NCBI GenBank assembly: GCA_032718475.1
Contig: JAUCBJ010001975.1
Span: 36,649-100,648 of the forward strand
Length of the DNA: 64,000 nucleotides
Direction of reading: 5' to 3'
From: Nemertoderma westbladi
Taxonomy: Eukaryota; Xenacoelomorpha; Nemertodermatida; Nemertodermatidae
Under the pieces are notes generated by a model that worked only from the letters and a program-made list of their open reading frames with translations, ran no database searches and had not been told where the DNA came from. A program made the position numbers and the translations under genes. How positions within the stretch are numbered: the stretch's first letter is position 1; each line of letters opens with the position of its first letter. Shown here one piece after another: positions 48,801 to 61,991 of the stretch.

Positions 48801-51800
48801 ATAGGTAGCGTTCTCTATTTTACTAATATTTTGCCATTATTGGTAGCGTTCTCTATTTTACTAATATTTTGCCATTATTGGTAGCGTTCTCTATTTTGCT
48901 AATATTTTGTCATTATAGGTAGCGTTCTCTATTTTACTAATATTTTGCCATTATAGGTAGCGTTCACTATTTTACTAATATTTTGCCATTATAGGTAGCG
49001 TTCTCTATTTTACTAATATTTTCCCATTATAGGTAGCGTTCTCTATTTTACTAATATTTTGCCATTATAGGTAGCGTTCTCTATTTTACTAATATTTTCC
49101 CATTACAGGTAGCATTCTCTATTTTACTAATATTTTGCCATTACAGGTAGCGTTCTCTATTTTACTAATATTTTGCCATTACAGGTAGCGTTCTCTATTT
49201 TACTAATATTTTGCCATTACAGGTAGCGTTCTCTATTTTACTAATATTTTGCCATTACAGGTAGCGTTCTCTTTTTACAAATATTTTATATTTTCTGTTC
49301 TATTTTACTAATATTTTGCCATTACAGGTAGCGTTCTCTATTTTACTAATATTTTGCCATTACAGGTAGCATTCTCTATTTTACTAATATTTTGCCATTA
49401 CAGGTAGCGTTCTCTATTTTACTAATATTTTGCCATTACAGGTAGCGTTCTCTATTTTACTAATATTTTGCCATTACAGGTAGCGTTCTCTATTTTACTA
49501 ATATTTTCCCATTATAGGTAGCATTCTCTATTTTACTAATATTTTGCCATTACAGGTAGCGTTCTCTATTTTACTAATATTTTGCCATTACAGGTAGCGT
49601 TCTCTATTTTACTAATATTTTGCCATTATAGGTAGCGTTCTCTATTTTACTAATATTTTCCCATTATAGGTAGCGTTCTCTATTTTACTAATATTTTGCC
49701 ATTACAGGTAGCGTTCTCTATTTTACTAATATTTTGCCTTATAGGTAGCGTTCTCTATTTTACTAATATTTTGCCATTACAGGTAGCGTTCTCTATTTTA
49801 CTAATATTTTGCCATTACAGGTAGCGTTCTCTATTTTACTAATATTTTGCCTTATAGGTAGCGTTCTCTATTTTACTAATATTTTGCCATTATAGGTAGC
49901 GTTCTCTATTTTACTAATATTTTGCCATTATAGGTAGCGTTCACTATTTTACTAATATTTTCCCATTATAGGTAGCGTTCTCTATTTTACTAATATTTTG
50001 CCATTATAGGTAGCGTTCTCTATTTTACTAATATTTTGCCATTACAGGTAGCGTTCTCTATTTTACTAATATTTTGCCATTATAGGTAGCGTTCTCTATT
50101 TTACTAATATTTTGCCATTACAGGTAGCGTTCTCTATTTTACTAATATTTTGCCATTACAGGTAGCGTTCTCTATTTTACTAATATTTTGCCATTACAGG
50201 TAGCGTTCTCTATTTTACTAATATTTTGCCATTATTGGTAGCGTTCTCTATTTTACTAATATTTTGCCATTATAGGTAGCGTTCTCTATTTTACTAATAT
50301 TTTCCCATTATTGGTAGCGTTCATTATTTTACTAATATTTTGCCATTATAGGTAGCGTTCTCTATTTTACTAATATTTTCCCATTAGAGGTAGCGTCTCT
50401 ATTTCACTAATATTTTGCCATTACAGGTAGCGTTCTCTATTTTACTAATATTTTGCCATTATAGGTAGCGTTCTCTATTTTACTAATATTTTCCCATTAG
50501 AGGTAGCGTCTCTATTTTACTAATATTTTGCCATTATAGGTAGCGTTCTCTATTTTACTAATATTTTCCCATTAGAGGTAGCGTCTCTATTTTACTAATA
50601 TTTTGCCATTACAGGTAGCGTTCTCTATTTTACTAATATTTTGCCATTATAGGTAGCGTTCTCTATTTTACTAATATTTTGCCATTACAGGTAGCGTTCT
50701 CTATTTTACTAATATTTTGCCATTATAGGTAGCGTTCTCTATTTTACTAATATTTTGCCATTACAGGTAGCGTTCTCTATTTTACTAATATTTTGCCATT
50801 ATAGATAGCGTTCTCTATTTTACTAATATTTTGCCATTACAGGTAGCGTTCTCTATTTTACTAATATTTTGCCATTACAGGTAGCGTTCTCTATTTTACT
50901 AATATTTTGCCATTATAGGTAGCGTTCTCTATTTTACTAATATTTTGCCTTATAGGTAGCGTTCTCTATTTTACTAATATTTTGCCATATAGGTAGCGTT
51001 CTCTATTTTACTAATATTTTGCCTTATAGGTAGCGTTCTCTATTTTACTAATACTTTGCCATTATTGGTAGCGTTCTCTATTTTACTAATATTTTGCCAT
51101 TATTGGTAGCGTTCTCTATTTTGCTAATATTTTGTCATTATAGGTAGCGTTCTCTATTTTACTAATATTTTGCCATTATAGGTAGCGTTCACTATTTTAC
51201 TAATATTTTGCCATTATAGGTAGCGTTCTCTATTTTACTAATATTTTCCCATTATAGGTAGCGTTCTCTATTTTACTAATATTTTGCCATTATAGGTAGC
51301 GTTCACTATTTTACTAATATTTTGCCATTATAGGTAGCGTTCTCTATTTTACTAATATTTTGCCATTATAGGTAGCGTTCTCTATTTTACTATTATTTTG
51401 CCATTATAGGTAGCGTTCTCTATTTTACTAATATTTTCCCATTACAGGTAGCATTCTCTATTTTACTAATATTTTGCCATTACAGGTAGCGTTCTCTATT
51501 TTACTAATATTTTGCCATTACAGGTAGCGTTCTCTATTTTACTAATATTTTGCCATTACAGGTAGCGTTCTCTATTTTACTAATATTTTGCCATTACAGG
51601 TAGCGTTCTCTTTTTACAAATATTTTATATTTTCTGTTCTATTTTACTAATATTTTGCCATTACAGGTAGCGTTCTCTATTTTACTAATATTTTGCCATT
51701 ACAGGTAGCATTCTCTATTTTACTAATATTTTGCCATTACAGGTAGCGTTCTCTATTTTACTAATATTTTGCCATTACAGGTAGCGTTCTCTATTTTACT

Positions 51801-54800
51801 AATATTTTGCCATTACAGGTAGCGTTCTCTATTTTACTAATATTTTCCCATTATAGGTAGCATTCTCTATTTTACTAATATTTTGCCATTACAGGTAGCG
51901 TTCTCTATTTTACTAATATTTTGCCATTACAGGTAGCGTTCTCTATTTTACTAATATTTTGCCATTATAGGTAGCGTTCTCTATTTTACTAATATTTTCC
52001 CATTATAGGTAGCGTTCTCTATTTTACTAATATTTTGCCATTACAGGTAGCGTTCTCTATTTTACTAATATTTTGCCTTATAGGTAGCGTTCTCTATTTT
52101 ACTAATATTTTGCCATTACAGGTAGCGTTCTCTATTTTACTAATATTTTGCCATTACAGGTAGCGTTCTCTATTTTACTAATATTTTGCCTTATAGGTAG
52201 CGTTCTCTATTTTACTAATATTTTGCCATTATAGGTAGCGTTCTCTATTTTACTAATATTTTGCCATTATATGTAGCGTTCACTATTTTACTAATATTTT
52301 CCCATTATAGGTAGCGTTCTCTATTTTACTAATATTTTGCCATTATAGGTAGCGTTCTCTATTTTACTAATATTTTGCCATTACAGGTAGCGTTCTCTAT
52401 TTTACTAATATTTTGCCATTATAGGTAGCGTTCTCTATTTTACTAATATTTTGCCATTACAGGTAGCGTTCTCTATTTTACTAATATTTTGCCATTACAG
52501 GTAGCGTTCTCTATTTTACTAATATTTTGCCATTACAGGTAGCGTTCTCTATTTTACTAATATTTTGCCATTATTGGTAGCGTTCTCTATTTTACTAATA
52601 TTTTGCCATTATAGGTAGCGTTCTCTATTTTACTAATATTTTCCCATTATTGGTAGCGTTCATTATTTTACTAATATTTTGCCATTATAGGTAGCGTTCT
52701 CTATTTTACTAATATTTTCCCATTAGAGGTAGCGTCTCTATTTTACTAATATTTTGCCATTACAGGTAGCGTTCTCTATTTTACTAATATTTTGCCATTA
52801 TAGGTAGCGTTCTCTATTTTACTAATATTTTCCCATTAGAGGTAGCGTCTCTATTTTACTAATATTTTGCCATTACAGGTAGCGTTCTCTATTTTACTAA
52901 TATTTTGCCATTATAGGTAGCGTTCTCTATTTTACTAATATTTTGCCATTACAGGTAGCGTTCTCTATTTTACTAATATTTTGCCATTATAGGTAGCGTT
53001 CTCTATTTTACTAATATTTTGCCATTACAGGTAGCGTTCTCTATTTTACTAATATTTTGCCATTATAGATAGCGTTCTCTATTTTACTAATATTTTGCCA
53101 TTACAGGTAGCGTTCTCTATTTTACTAATATTTTGCCATTACAGGTAGCGTTCTCTATTTTACTAATATTTTGCCATTATTGGTAGCGTTCTCTATTTTA
53201 CTAATATTTTGCCATTACAGGTAGCGTTCTCTATTTTACTAATATTTTGCCATTACAGGTAGCGTTCTCTATTTTACTAATATTTTGCCATTATAGGTAG
53301 CGTTCTCTATTTTACTAATATTTTGCCATTATAGATAGCGTTCTCTATTTTACTAATATTTTGCCATTATAGATAGCGTTCTCTATTTTACTAATATTTT
53401 GCCATTACAGGTAGCGTTCTCTATTTTACTAATATTTTGCCATTACAGGTAGCGTTCTCTATTTTACTAATATTTTGCCATTATTGGTAGCGTTCTCTAT
53501 TTTACTAATATTTTGCCATTACAGGTAGCGTTCTCTATTTTACTAATATTTTGCCATTATAGGTAGCGTTCTCTATTTTACTAATATTTTGCCATTATTG
53601 GTAGCGTTCTCTATTTTACTAATATTTTGCCATTACAGGTAGCGTTCTCTATTTTACTAATATTTTGCCATTATAGGTAGCGTTCTCTATTTTACTAATA
53701 TTTTGCCATTACAGGTAGCGTTCTCTATTTTACTAATATTTTGCCATTACAGGTAGCGTTCTCTATTTTACTAATATTTTGCCATTACAGGTAGCGTTCT
53801 CTATTTTACTAATATTTTGCCATTATTGGTAGCGTTCTCTATTTTACTAATATTTTGCCATTATAGGTAGCGTTCTCTATTTTACTAATATTTTCCCATT
53901 ATTGGTAGCGTTCATTATTTTACTAATATTTTGCCATTATAGGTAGCGTTCTCTATTTTACTAATATTTTCCCATTAGAGGTAGCGTCTCTATTTTACTA
54001 ATATTTTGCCATTACAGGTAGCGTTCTCTATTTTACTAATATTTTGCCATTATAGGTAGCGTTCTCTATTTTACTAATATTTTCCCATTAGAGGTAGCGT
54101 CTCTATTTTACTAATATTTTGCCATTACAGGTAGCGTTCTCTATTTTACTAATATTTTGCCATTATAGGTAGCGTTCTCTATTTTACTAATATTTTGCCA
54201 TTACAGGTAGCGTTCTCTATTTTACTAATATTTTGCCATTATAGGTAGCGTTCTCTATTTTACTAATATTTTGCCATTACAGGTAGCGTTCTCTATTTTA
54301 CTAATATTTTGCCATTATAGATAGCGTTCTCTATTTTACTAATATTTTGCCATTACAGGTAGCGTTCTCTATTTTACTAATATTTTGCCATTACAGGTAG
54401 CGTTCTCTATTTTACTAATATTTTGCCATTATAGGTAGCGTTCTCTATTTTACTAATATTTTGCCTTATAGGTAGCGTTCTCTATTTTACTAATATTTTG
54501 CCATATAGGTAGCGTTCTCTATTTTACTAATATTTTGCCTTATAGGTAGCGTTCTCTATTTTACTAATACTTTGCCATTATTGGTAGCGTTCTCTATTTT
54601 ACTAATATTTTGCCATTATTGGTAGCGTTCTCTATTTTACTAATATTTTGCCATTATAGGTAGCGTTCTCTATTTTACTAATATTTTGCCTTATAGGTAG
54701 CGTTCTCTATTTTACTAATATTTTGCCATATAGGTAGCGTTCTCTATTTTACTAATATTTTGCCTTATAGGTAGCGTTCTCTATTTTACTAATACTTTGC

Positions 54801-57800
54801 CATTATTGGTAGCGTTCTCTATTTTACTAATATTTTCCCATTATAGGTAGCGTTCTCTATTTTACTAATATTTTGCCATTATAGGTAGCGTTCACTATTT
54901 TACTAATATTTTGCCATTATAGGTAGCGTTCTCTATTTTACTAATATTTTGCCATTATAGGTAGCGTTCTCTATTTTACTATTATTTTGCCATTATAGGT
55001 AGCGTTCTCTATTTTACTAATATTTTCCCATTACAGGTAGCATTCTCTATTTTACTAATATTTTGCCATTACAGGTAGCGTTCTCTATTTTACTAATATT
55101 TTGCCATTATAGGTAGCGTTCTCTATTTTACTAATATTTTGCCATTACAGGTAGCGTTCTCTATTTTACTAATATTTTGCCATTACAGGTAGCGTTCTCT
55201 ATTTTACTAATATTTTGCCATTACAGGTAGCGTTCTCTATTTTACTAATATTTTGCCATTATTGGTAGCGTTCTCTATTTTACTAATATTTTGCCATTAT
55301 AGGTAGCGTTCTCTATTTTACTAATATTTTCCCATTATTGGTAGCGTTCATTATTTTACTAATATTTTGCCATTATAGGTAGCGTTCTCTATTTTACTAA
55401 TATTTTCCCATTAGAGGTAGCGTCTCTATTTTACTAATATTTTGCCATTACAGGTAGCGTTCTCTATTTTACTAATATTTTGCCATTATAGGTAGCGTTC
55501 TCTATTTTACTAATATTTTCCCATTAGAGGTAGCGTCTCTATTTTACTAATATTTTGCCATTACAGGTAGCGTTCTCTATTTTACTAATATTTTGCCATT
55601 ATAGGTAGCGTTCTCTATTTTACTAATATTTTGCCATTACAGGTAGCGTTCTCTATTTTACTAATATTTTGCCATTATAGGTAGCGTTCTCTATTTTACT
55701 AATATTTTGCCATTACAGGTAGCGTTCTCTATTTTACTAATATTTTGCCATTATAGATAGCGTTCTCTATTTTACTAATATTTTGCCATTACAGGTAGCG
55801 TTCTCTATTTTACTAATATTTTGCCATTACAGGTAGCGTTCTCTATTTTACTAATATTTTGCCATTATTGGTAGCGTTCTCTATTTTACTAATATTTTGC
55901 CATTACAGGTAGCGTTCTCTATTTTACTAATATTTTGCCATTACAGGTAGCGTTCTCTATTTTACTAATATTTTGCCATTATAGGTAGCGTTCTCTATTT
56001 TACTAATATTTTGCCATTATAGATAGCGTTCTCTATTTTACTAATATTTTGCCATTATAGATAGCGTTCTCTATTTTACTAATATTTTGCCATTACAGGT
56101 AGCGTTCTCTATTTTACTAATATTTTGCCATTACAGGTAGCGTTCTCTATTTTACTAATATTTTGCCATTATTGGTAGCGTTCTCTATTTTACTAATATT
56201 TTGCCATTACAGGTAGCGTTCTCTATTTTACTAATATTTTGCCATTATAGGTAGCGTTCTCTATTTTACTAATATTTTGCCATTATTGGTAGCGTTCTCT
56301 ATTTTACTAATATTTTGCCATTACAGGTAGCGTTCTCTATTTTACTAATATTTTGCCATTATAGGTAGCGTTCTCTATTTTACTAATATTTTGCCATTAC
56401 AGGTAGCGTTCTCTATTTTACTAATATTTTGCCATTACAGGTAGCGTTCTCTATTTTACTAATATTTTGCCATTACAGGTAGCGTTCTCTATTTTACTAA
56501 TATTTTGCCATTATTGGTAGCGTTCTCTATTTTACTAATATTTTGCCATTATAGGTAGCGTTCTCTATTTTACTAATATTTTCCCATTATTGGTAGCGTT
56601 CATTATTTTACTAATATTTTGCCATTATAGGTAGCGTTCTCTATTTTACTAATATTTTCCCATTAGAGGTAGCGTCTCTATTTTACTAATATTTTGCCAT
56701 TACAGGTAGCGTTCTCTATTTTACTAATATTTTGCCATTATAGGTAGCGTTCTCTATTTTACTAATATTTTCCCATTAGAGGTAGCGTCTCTATTTTACT
56801 AATATTTTGCCATTACAGGTAGCGTTCTCTATTTTACTAATATTTTGCCATTATAGGTAGCGTTCTCTATTTTACTAATATTTTGCCATTACAGGTAGCG
56901 TTCTCTATTTTACTAATATTTTGCCATTATAGGTAGCGTTCTCTATTTTACTAATATTTTGCCATTACAGGTAGCGTTCTCTATTTTACTAATATTTTGC
57001 CATTATAGATAGCGTTCTCTATTTTACTAATATTTTGCCATTACAGGTAGCGTTCTCTATTTTACTAATATTTTGCCATTACAGGTAGCGTTCTCTATTT
57101 TACTAATATTTTGCCATTATAGGTAGCGTTCTCTATTTTACTAATATTTTGCCTTATAGGTAGCGTTCTCTATTTTACTAATATTTTGCCATATAGGTAG
57201 CGTTCTCTATTTTACTAATATTTTGCCTTATAGGTAGCGTTCTCTATTTTACTAATACTTTGCCATTATTGGTAGCGTTCTCTATTTTACTAATATTTTG
57301 CCATTATTGGTAGCGTTCTCTATTTTACTAATATTTTGCCATTATAGGTAGCGTTCTCTATTTTACTAATATTTTGCCTTATAGGTAGCGTTCTCTATTT
57401 TACTAATATTTTGCCATATAGGTAGCGTTCTCTATTTTACTAATATTTTGCCTTATAGGTAGCGTTCTCTATTTTACTAATACTTTGCCATTATTGGTAG
57501 CGTTCTCTATTTTACTAATATTTTCCCATTATAGGTAGCGTTCTCTATTTTACTAATATTTTGCCATTATAGGTAGCGTTCACTATTTTACTAATATTTT
57601 GCCATTATAGGTAGCGTTCTCTATTTTACTAATATTTTGCCATTATAGGTAGCGTTCTCTATTTTACTATTATTTTGCCATTATAGGTAGCGTTCTCTAT
57701 TTTACTAATATTTTCCCATTACAGGTAGCATTCTCTATTTTACTAATATTTTGCCATTACAGGTAGCGTTCTCTATTTTACTAATATTTTGCCATTACAG

Positions 57801-60800
57801 GTAGCGTTCTCTATTTTACTAATATTTTGCCATTACAGGTAGCGTTCTCTATTTTACTAATATTTTGCCATTACAGGTAGCGTTCTCTTTTTACAAATAT
57901 TTTATATTTTCTGTTCTATTTTACTAATATTTTGCCATTACAGGTAGCGTTCTCTATTTTACTAATATTTTGCCATTACAGGTAGCATTCTCTATTTTAC
58001 TAATATTTTGCCATTACAGGTAGCGTTCTCTATTTTACTAATATTTTGCCATTACAGGTAGCGTTCTCTATTTTACTAATATTTTGCCATTACAGGTAGC
58101 GTTCTCTATTTTACTAATATTTTCCCATTATAGGTAGCATTCTCTATTTTACTAATATTTTGCCATTACAGGTAGCGTTCTCTATTTTACTAATATTTTG
58201 CCATTACAGGTAGCGTTCTCTATTTTACTAATATTTTGCCATTATAGGTAGCGTTCTCTATTTTACTAATATTTTCCCATTATAGGTAGCGTTCTCTATT
58301 TTACTAATATTTTGCCATTACAGGTAGCGTTCTCTATTTTACTAATATTTTGCCTTATAGGTAGCGTTCTCTATTTTACTAATATTTTGCCATTACAGGT
58401 AGCGTTCTCTATTTTACTAATATTTTGCCATTACAGGTAGCGTTCTCTATTTTACTAATATTTTGCCTTATAGGTAGCGTTCTCTATTTTACTAATATTT
58501 TGCCATTATAGGTAGCGTTCTCTATTTTACTAATATTTTGCCATTATAGGTAGCGTTCACTATTTTACTAATATTTTCCCATTATAGGTAGCGTTCTCTA
58601 TTTTACTAATATTTTGCCATTATAGGTAGCGTTCTCTATTTTACTAATATTTTGCCATTACAGGTAGCGTTCTCTATTTTACTAATATTTTGCCATTATA
58701 GGTAGCGTTCTCTATTTTACTAATATTTTGCCATTACAGGTAGCGTTCTCTATTTTACTAATATTTTGCCATTACAGGTAGCGTTCTCTATTTTACTAAT
58801 ATTTTGCCATTACAGGTAGCGTTCTCTATTTTACTAATATTTTGCCATTATTGGTAGCGTTCTCTATTTTACTAATATTTTGCCATTATAGGTAGCGTTC
58901 TCTATTTTACTAATATTTTCCCATTATTGGTAGCGTTCATTATTTTACTAATATTTTGCCATTATAGGTAGCGTTCTCTATTTTACTAATATTTTCCCAT
59001 TAGAGGTAGCGTCTCTATTTTACTAATATTTTGCCATTACAGGTAGCGTTCTCTATTTTACTAATATTTTGCCATTATAGGTAGCGTTCTCTATTTTACT
59101 AATATTTTCCCATTAGAGGTAGCGTCTCTATTTTACTAATATTTTGCCATTACAGGTAGCGTTCTCTATTTTACTAATATTTTGCCATTATAGGTAGCGT
59201 TCTCTATTTTACTAATATTTTGCCATTACAGGTAGCGTTCTCTATTTTACTAATATTTTGCCATTATAGGTAGCGTTCTCTATTTTACTAATATTTTGCC
59301 ATTACAGGTAGCGTTCTCTATTTTACTAATATTTTGCCATTATAGATAGCGTTCTCTATTTTACTAATATTTTGCCATTACAGGTAGCGTTCTCTATTTT
59401 ACTAATATTTTGCCATTACAGGTAGCGTTCTCTATTTTACTAATATTTTGCCATTATTGGTAGCGTTCTCTATTTTACTAATATTTTGCCATTACAGGTA
59501 GCGTTCTCTATTTTACTAATATTTTGCCATTACAGGTAGCGTTCTCTATTTTACTAATATTTTGCCATTATAGGTAGCGTTCTCTATTTTACTAATATTT
59601 TGCCATTATAGATAGCGTTCTCTATTTTACTAATATTTTGCCATTATAGATAGCGTTCTCTATTTTACTAATATTTTGCCATTACAGGTAGCGTTCTCTA
59701 TTTTACTAATATTTTGCCATTACAGGTAGCGTTCTCTATTTTACTAATATTTTGCCATTATTGGTAGCGTTCTCTATTTTACTAATATTTTGCCATTACA
59801 GGTAGCGTTCTCTATTTTACTAATATTTTGCCATTATAGGTAGCGTTCTCTATTTTACTAATATTTTGCCATTATTGGTAGCGTTCTCTATTTTACTAAT
59901 ATTTTGCCATTATAGATAGCGTTCTCTATTTTACTAATATTTTGCCATTATAGATAGCGTTCTCTATTTTACTAATATTTTGCCATTACAGGTAGCGTTC
60001 TCTATTTTACTAATATTTTGCCATTACAGGTAGCGTTCTCTATTTTACTAATATTTTGCCATTATAGGTAGCGTTCTCTATTTTACTAATATTTTGCCAT
60101 TATAGATAGCGTTCTCTATTTTACTAATATTTTGCCATTACAGGTAGCGTTCTCTATTTTACTAATATTTTGCAATTATAGATAGCGTTCTCTATTTTAC
60201 TAATATTTTGCCATTACAGGTAGCGTTCTCTATTTTACTAATATTTTGCCATTATTGGTAGCGTTCTCTATTTTACTAATATTTTGCCATTATTGGTAGC
60301 GTTCTCTATTTTACTAATATTTTGCCATTATAGGTAGCGTTCTCTATTTTACTAATATTTTGCCATTACAGGTAGCGTTCTCTATTTTACTAATATTTTG
60401 CCATTACAGGTAGCGTTCTCTATTTTACTAATATTTTGCCATTATAGGTAGCGTTCTCTATTTTACTAATATTTTGCCATTACAGGTAGCGTTCTCTATT
60501 TTACTAATATTTTGCCATTACAGGTAGCGTTCTCTATTTTACTAATATTTTGCCATTACAGGTAGCGTTCTCTATTTTACTAATATTTTGCCATTACAGG
60601 TAGCGTTCTCTATTTTACTAATATTTTGCCATTATAGGTAGCGTTCTCTATTTTACTAATATTTTGCCATTATAGATAGCGTTCTCTATTTTACTAATAT
60701 TTTGCCATTACAGGTAGCGTTCTCTATTTTACTAATATTTTGCCATTATTGGTAGCGTTCTCTATTTTACTAATATTTTGCCATTATAGGTAGCGTTCTC

Positions 60801-61185
60801 TATTTTACTAATATTTTGCCATTTCAGGTAGCGTTCTCTATTTTACTAATATTTTGCCATTACAGGTAGCGTTCTCTATTTTACTAATATTTTGCCATTA
60901 TAGGTAGCGTTCTCTATTTTACTAATATTTTGCCATTACAGGTAGCGTTCTCTATTTTACTAATATTTTGCCATTACAGGTAGCGTTCTCTATTTTACTA
61001 ATATTTTGCCATTACAGGTAGCGTTCTCTATTTTACTAATATTTTGCCATTATAGGTAGCGTTCTCTATTTTACTAATATTTTGCCATTACAGGTAGCGT
61101 TCTCTATTTTACTAATATTTTGCCATTACAGGTAGCGTTCTCTATTTTACTAATATTTTGCCATTACAGGTAGCGTTCTCTATTT
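42851..61185 (+). repeat. 38-bp minisatellite made of the exon F 3' splice site plus exon F 5' end
   Basis: Roughly 480 units of 38 bp. Each is GTAGCGTTCTCTATTT (identical to the first 16 nt of exon F, 61170-61185) followed by TACTAATATTTTGCCATTACAG written here as TACTAATATTTT and GCCATTACAG: a branch-point-like TACTAAT, a T-rich stretch and a CAG acceptor. Variants end in TATAG, TATTGG (AG lost), TTAGAGG, CCTTATAG, or have TTTCCC instead of TTTGCC. A longer boundary unit with CTCTTTTTACAAATATTTTA opens the array at 42863 and recurs at 47867, 49261, 51600 and 57877. The last unit runs into the real exon F. Confidence 0.97.
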
Positions 61186-61322
61186 CGATTGCGAGGACTG
61201 CCATTGTCGGAATGCTGCATTCGACTGTCAGAAGAAAGATTGCCCACCAACTAAATGTCCAGATCATTTCTATTGCGATGGTTACCCTGACTGCGCAGAG
61301 GGAGTCGATGAACAGAACTGCA
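61170..61322 (+). CDS. Exon F: TILa/VWC-like strand and first LDLa-like module
   Basis: 153 bp, phase 1 at both ends; acceptor GCCATTACAG, donor TGCA|GTATGT. With the carried G it reads GSVLYFDCEDCHCRNAAFDC, completing a Cys-rich TILa/VWC-like strand begun by YPPG in exon E. It then gives CPPTKCPDHFYCDGYPDC and AEGVDEQNC, the second half of an LDL-receptor class A module (C-D-G-x-x-D-C-x-x-G-x-D-E-x-x-C), with Val in place of the usual Ser before the acidic pair. The start at 61170 is required by the phase left by exon E. A start one or more satellite units upstream would shift the frame or add a stop. Confidence 0.92.
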
Positions 61323-61874
61323 GTATGTATAGAGTCATAGAGACTAAGTCTCTATGAGATAGATAGTCACTAAAGGCTGGGCTACTGACTGTATTCTTTC
61401 AGTAGGCCTATAATAGTACCGAATTATAAGCTCATATGGTGGTTCTTTTATTAATATTATTTCTTTTATTTTCCGAAACTCAATTAAAATTACAATATAA
61501 AATTAACAGAGGCAGTATGGGTGGGGCCAACCGTCGTTTATGGTTGATGGGAAATAAGCGTCAGAAGCAGCATCGCCATTGGATGGAATGCCCTACTGTA
61601 GTGCTGTACTGTACACATATATATTGACACTACATTATTACCGCACTAATATGTCAGAATACATAAAACTTTAAAAATAAAATGTGTGTGTCCGTTTTTG
61701 CGACATTTATGTTGTCGCCAGAGGCTTGCAGGATTACCACGCACCAAAGTAACCATAGAGTACTACTACTGTTACCACAGCCTTCCATTTGTGTTATTTG
61801 CTCACGAATGAAATATAATTAACTTTAAAACTGAATTATTCTATATTGTAATTTTCCAAATCTGTATTTTTCAG
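61323..61874 (+). other. Intron F-G
   Basis: 552 bp of unique AT-rich sequence with a palindrome-like TAGAGACTAAGTCTCTA near 61340 and a TAGGCCTATA motif near 61403. It ends TTGTATTTTTCAG-like, giving exon G. No gene is recognised. Confidence 0.7.
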
Positions 61875-61991
61875 CTGTGCCGACCTGCGCTCCATACGAA
61901 ATGCCTTGCGATAATGGATTCCATTGTTACGACGAGAGTCAAAGGTGCGATGGCTCCTACCGATGTTGGGATTATTCCGATGAATATGACT
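61875..61991 (+). CDS. Exon G: LDL-receptor class A module
   Basis: 117 bp, phase 1 at both ends; acceptor TTTTTCAG, donor GACT|GTAAGT. It encodes VPTCAPYEMPCDNGFHC, then RCDGSYRCWDYSDEYD, and the final Cys codon is completed by GC from exon H. This is a full LDLa module: six Cys and the calcium-binding acidic box C-D-x4-C-x-D-x-S-D-E-x-x-C. One symmetrical-phase exon per module is usual for LDLa repeats and allows exon shuffling. LDLa modules directly after VWD-C8-TIL support a SCO-spondin-like identity over VWF or gel-forming mucins. Confidence 0.95.

Noticed and set aside
61436-61627. A 63-codon open frame in intron F-G
   Set aside because: It has no family resemblance and lies between two in-phase exons; it is most likely chance.
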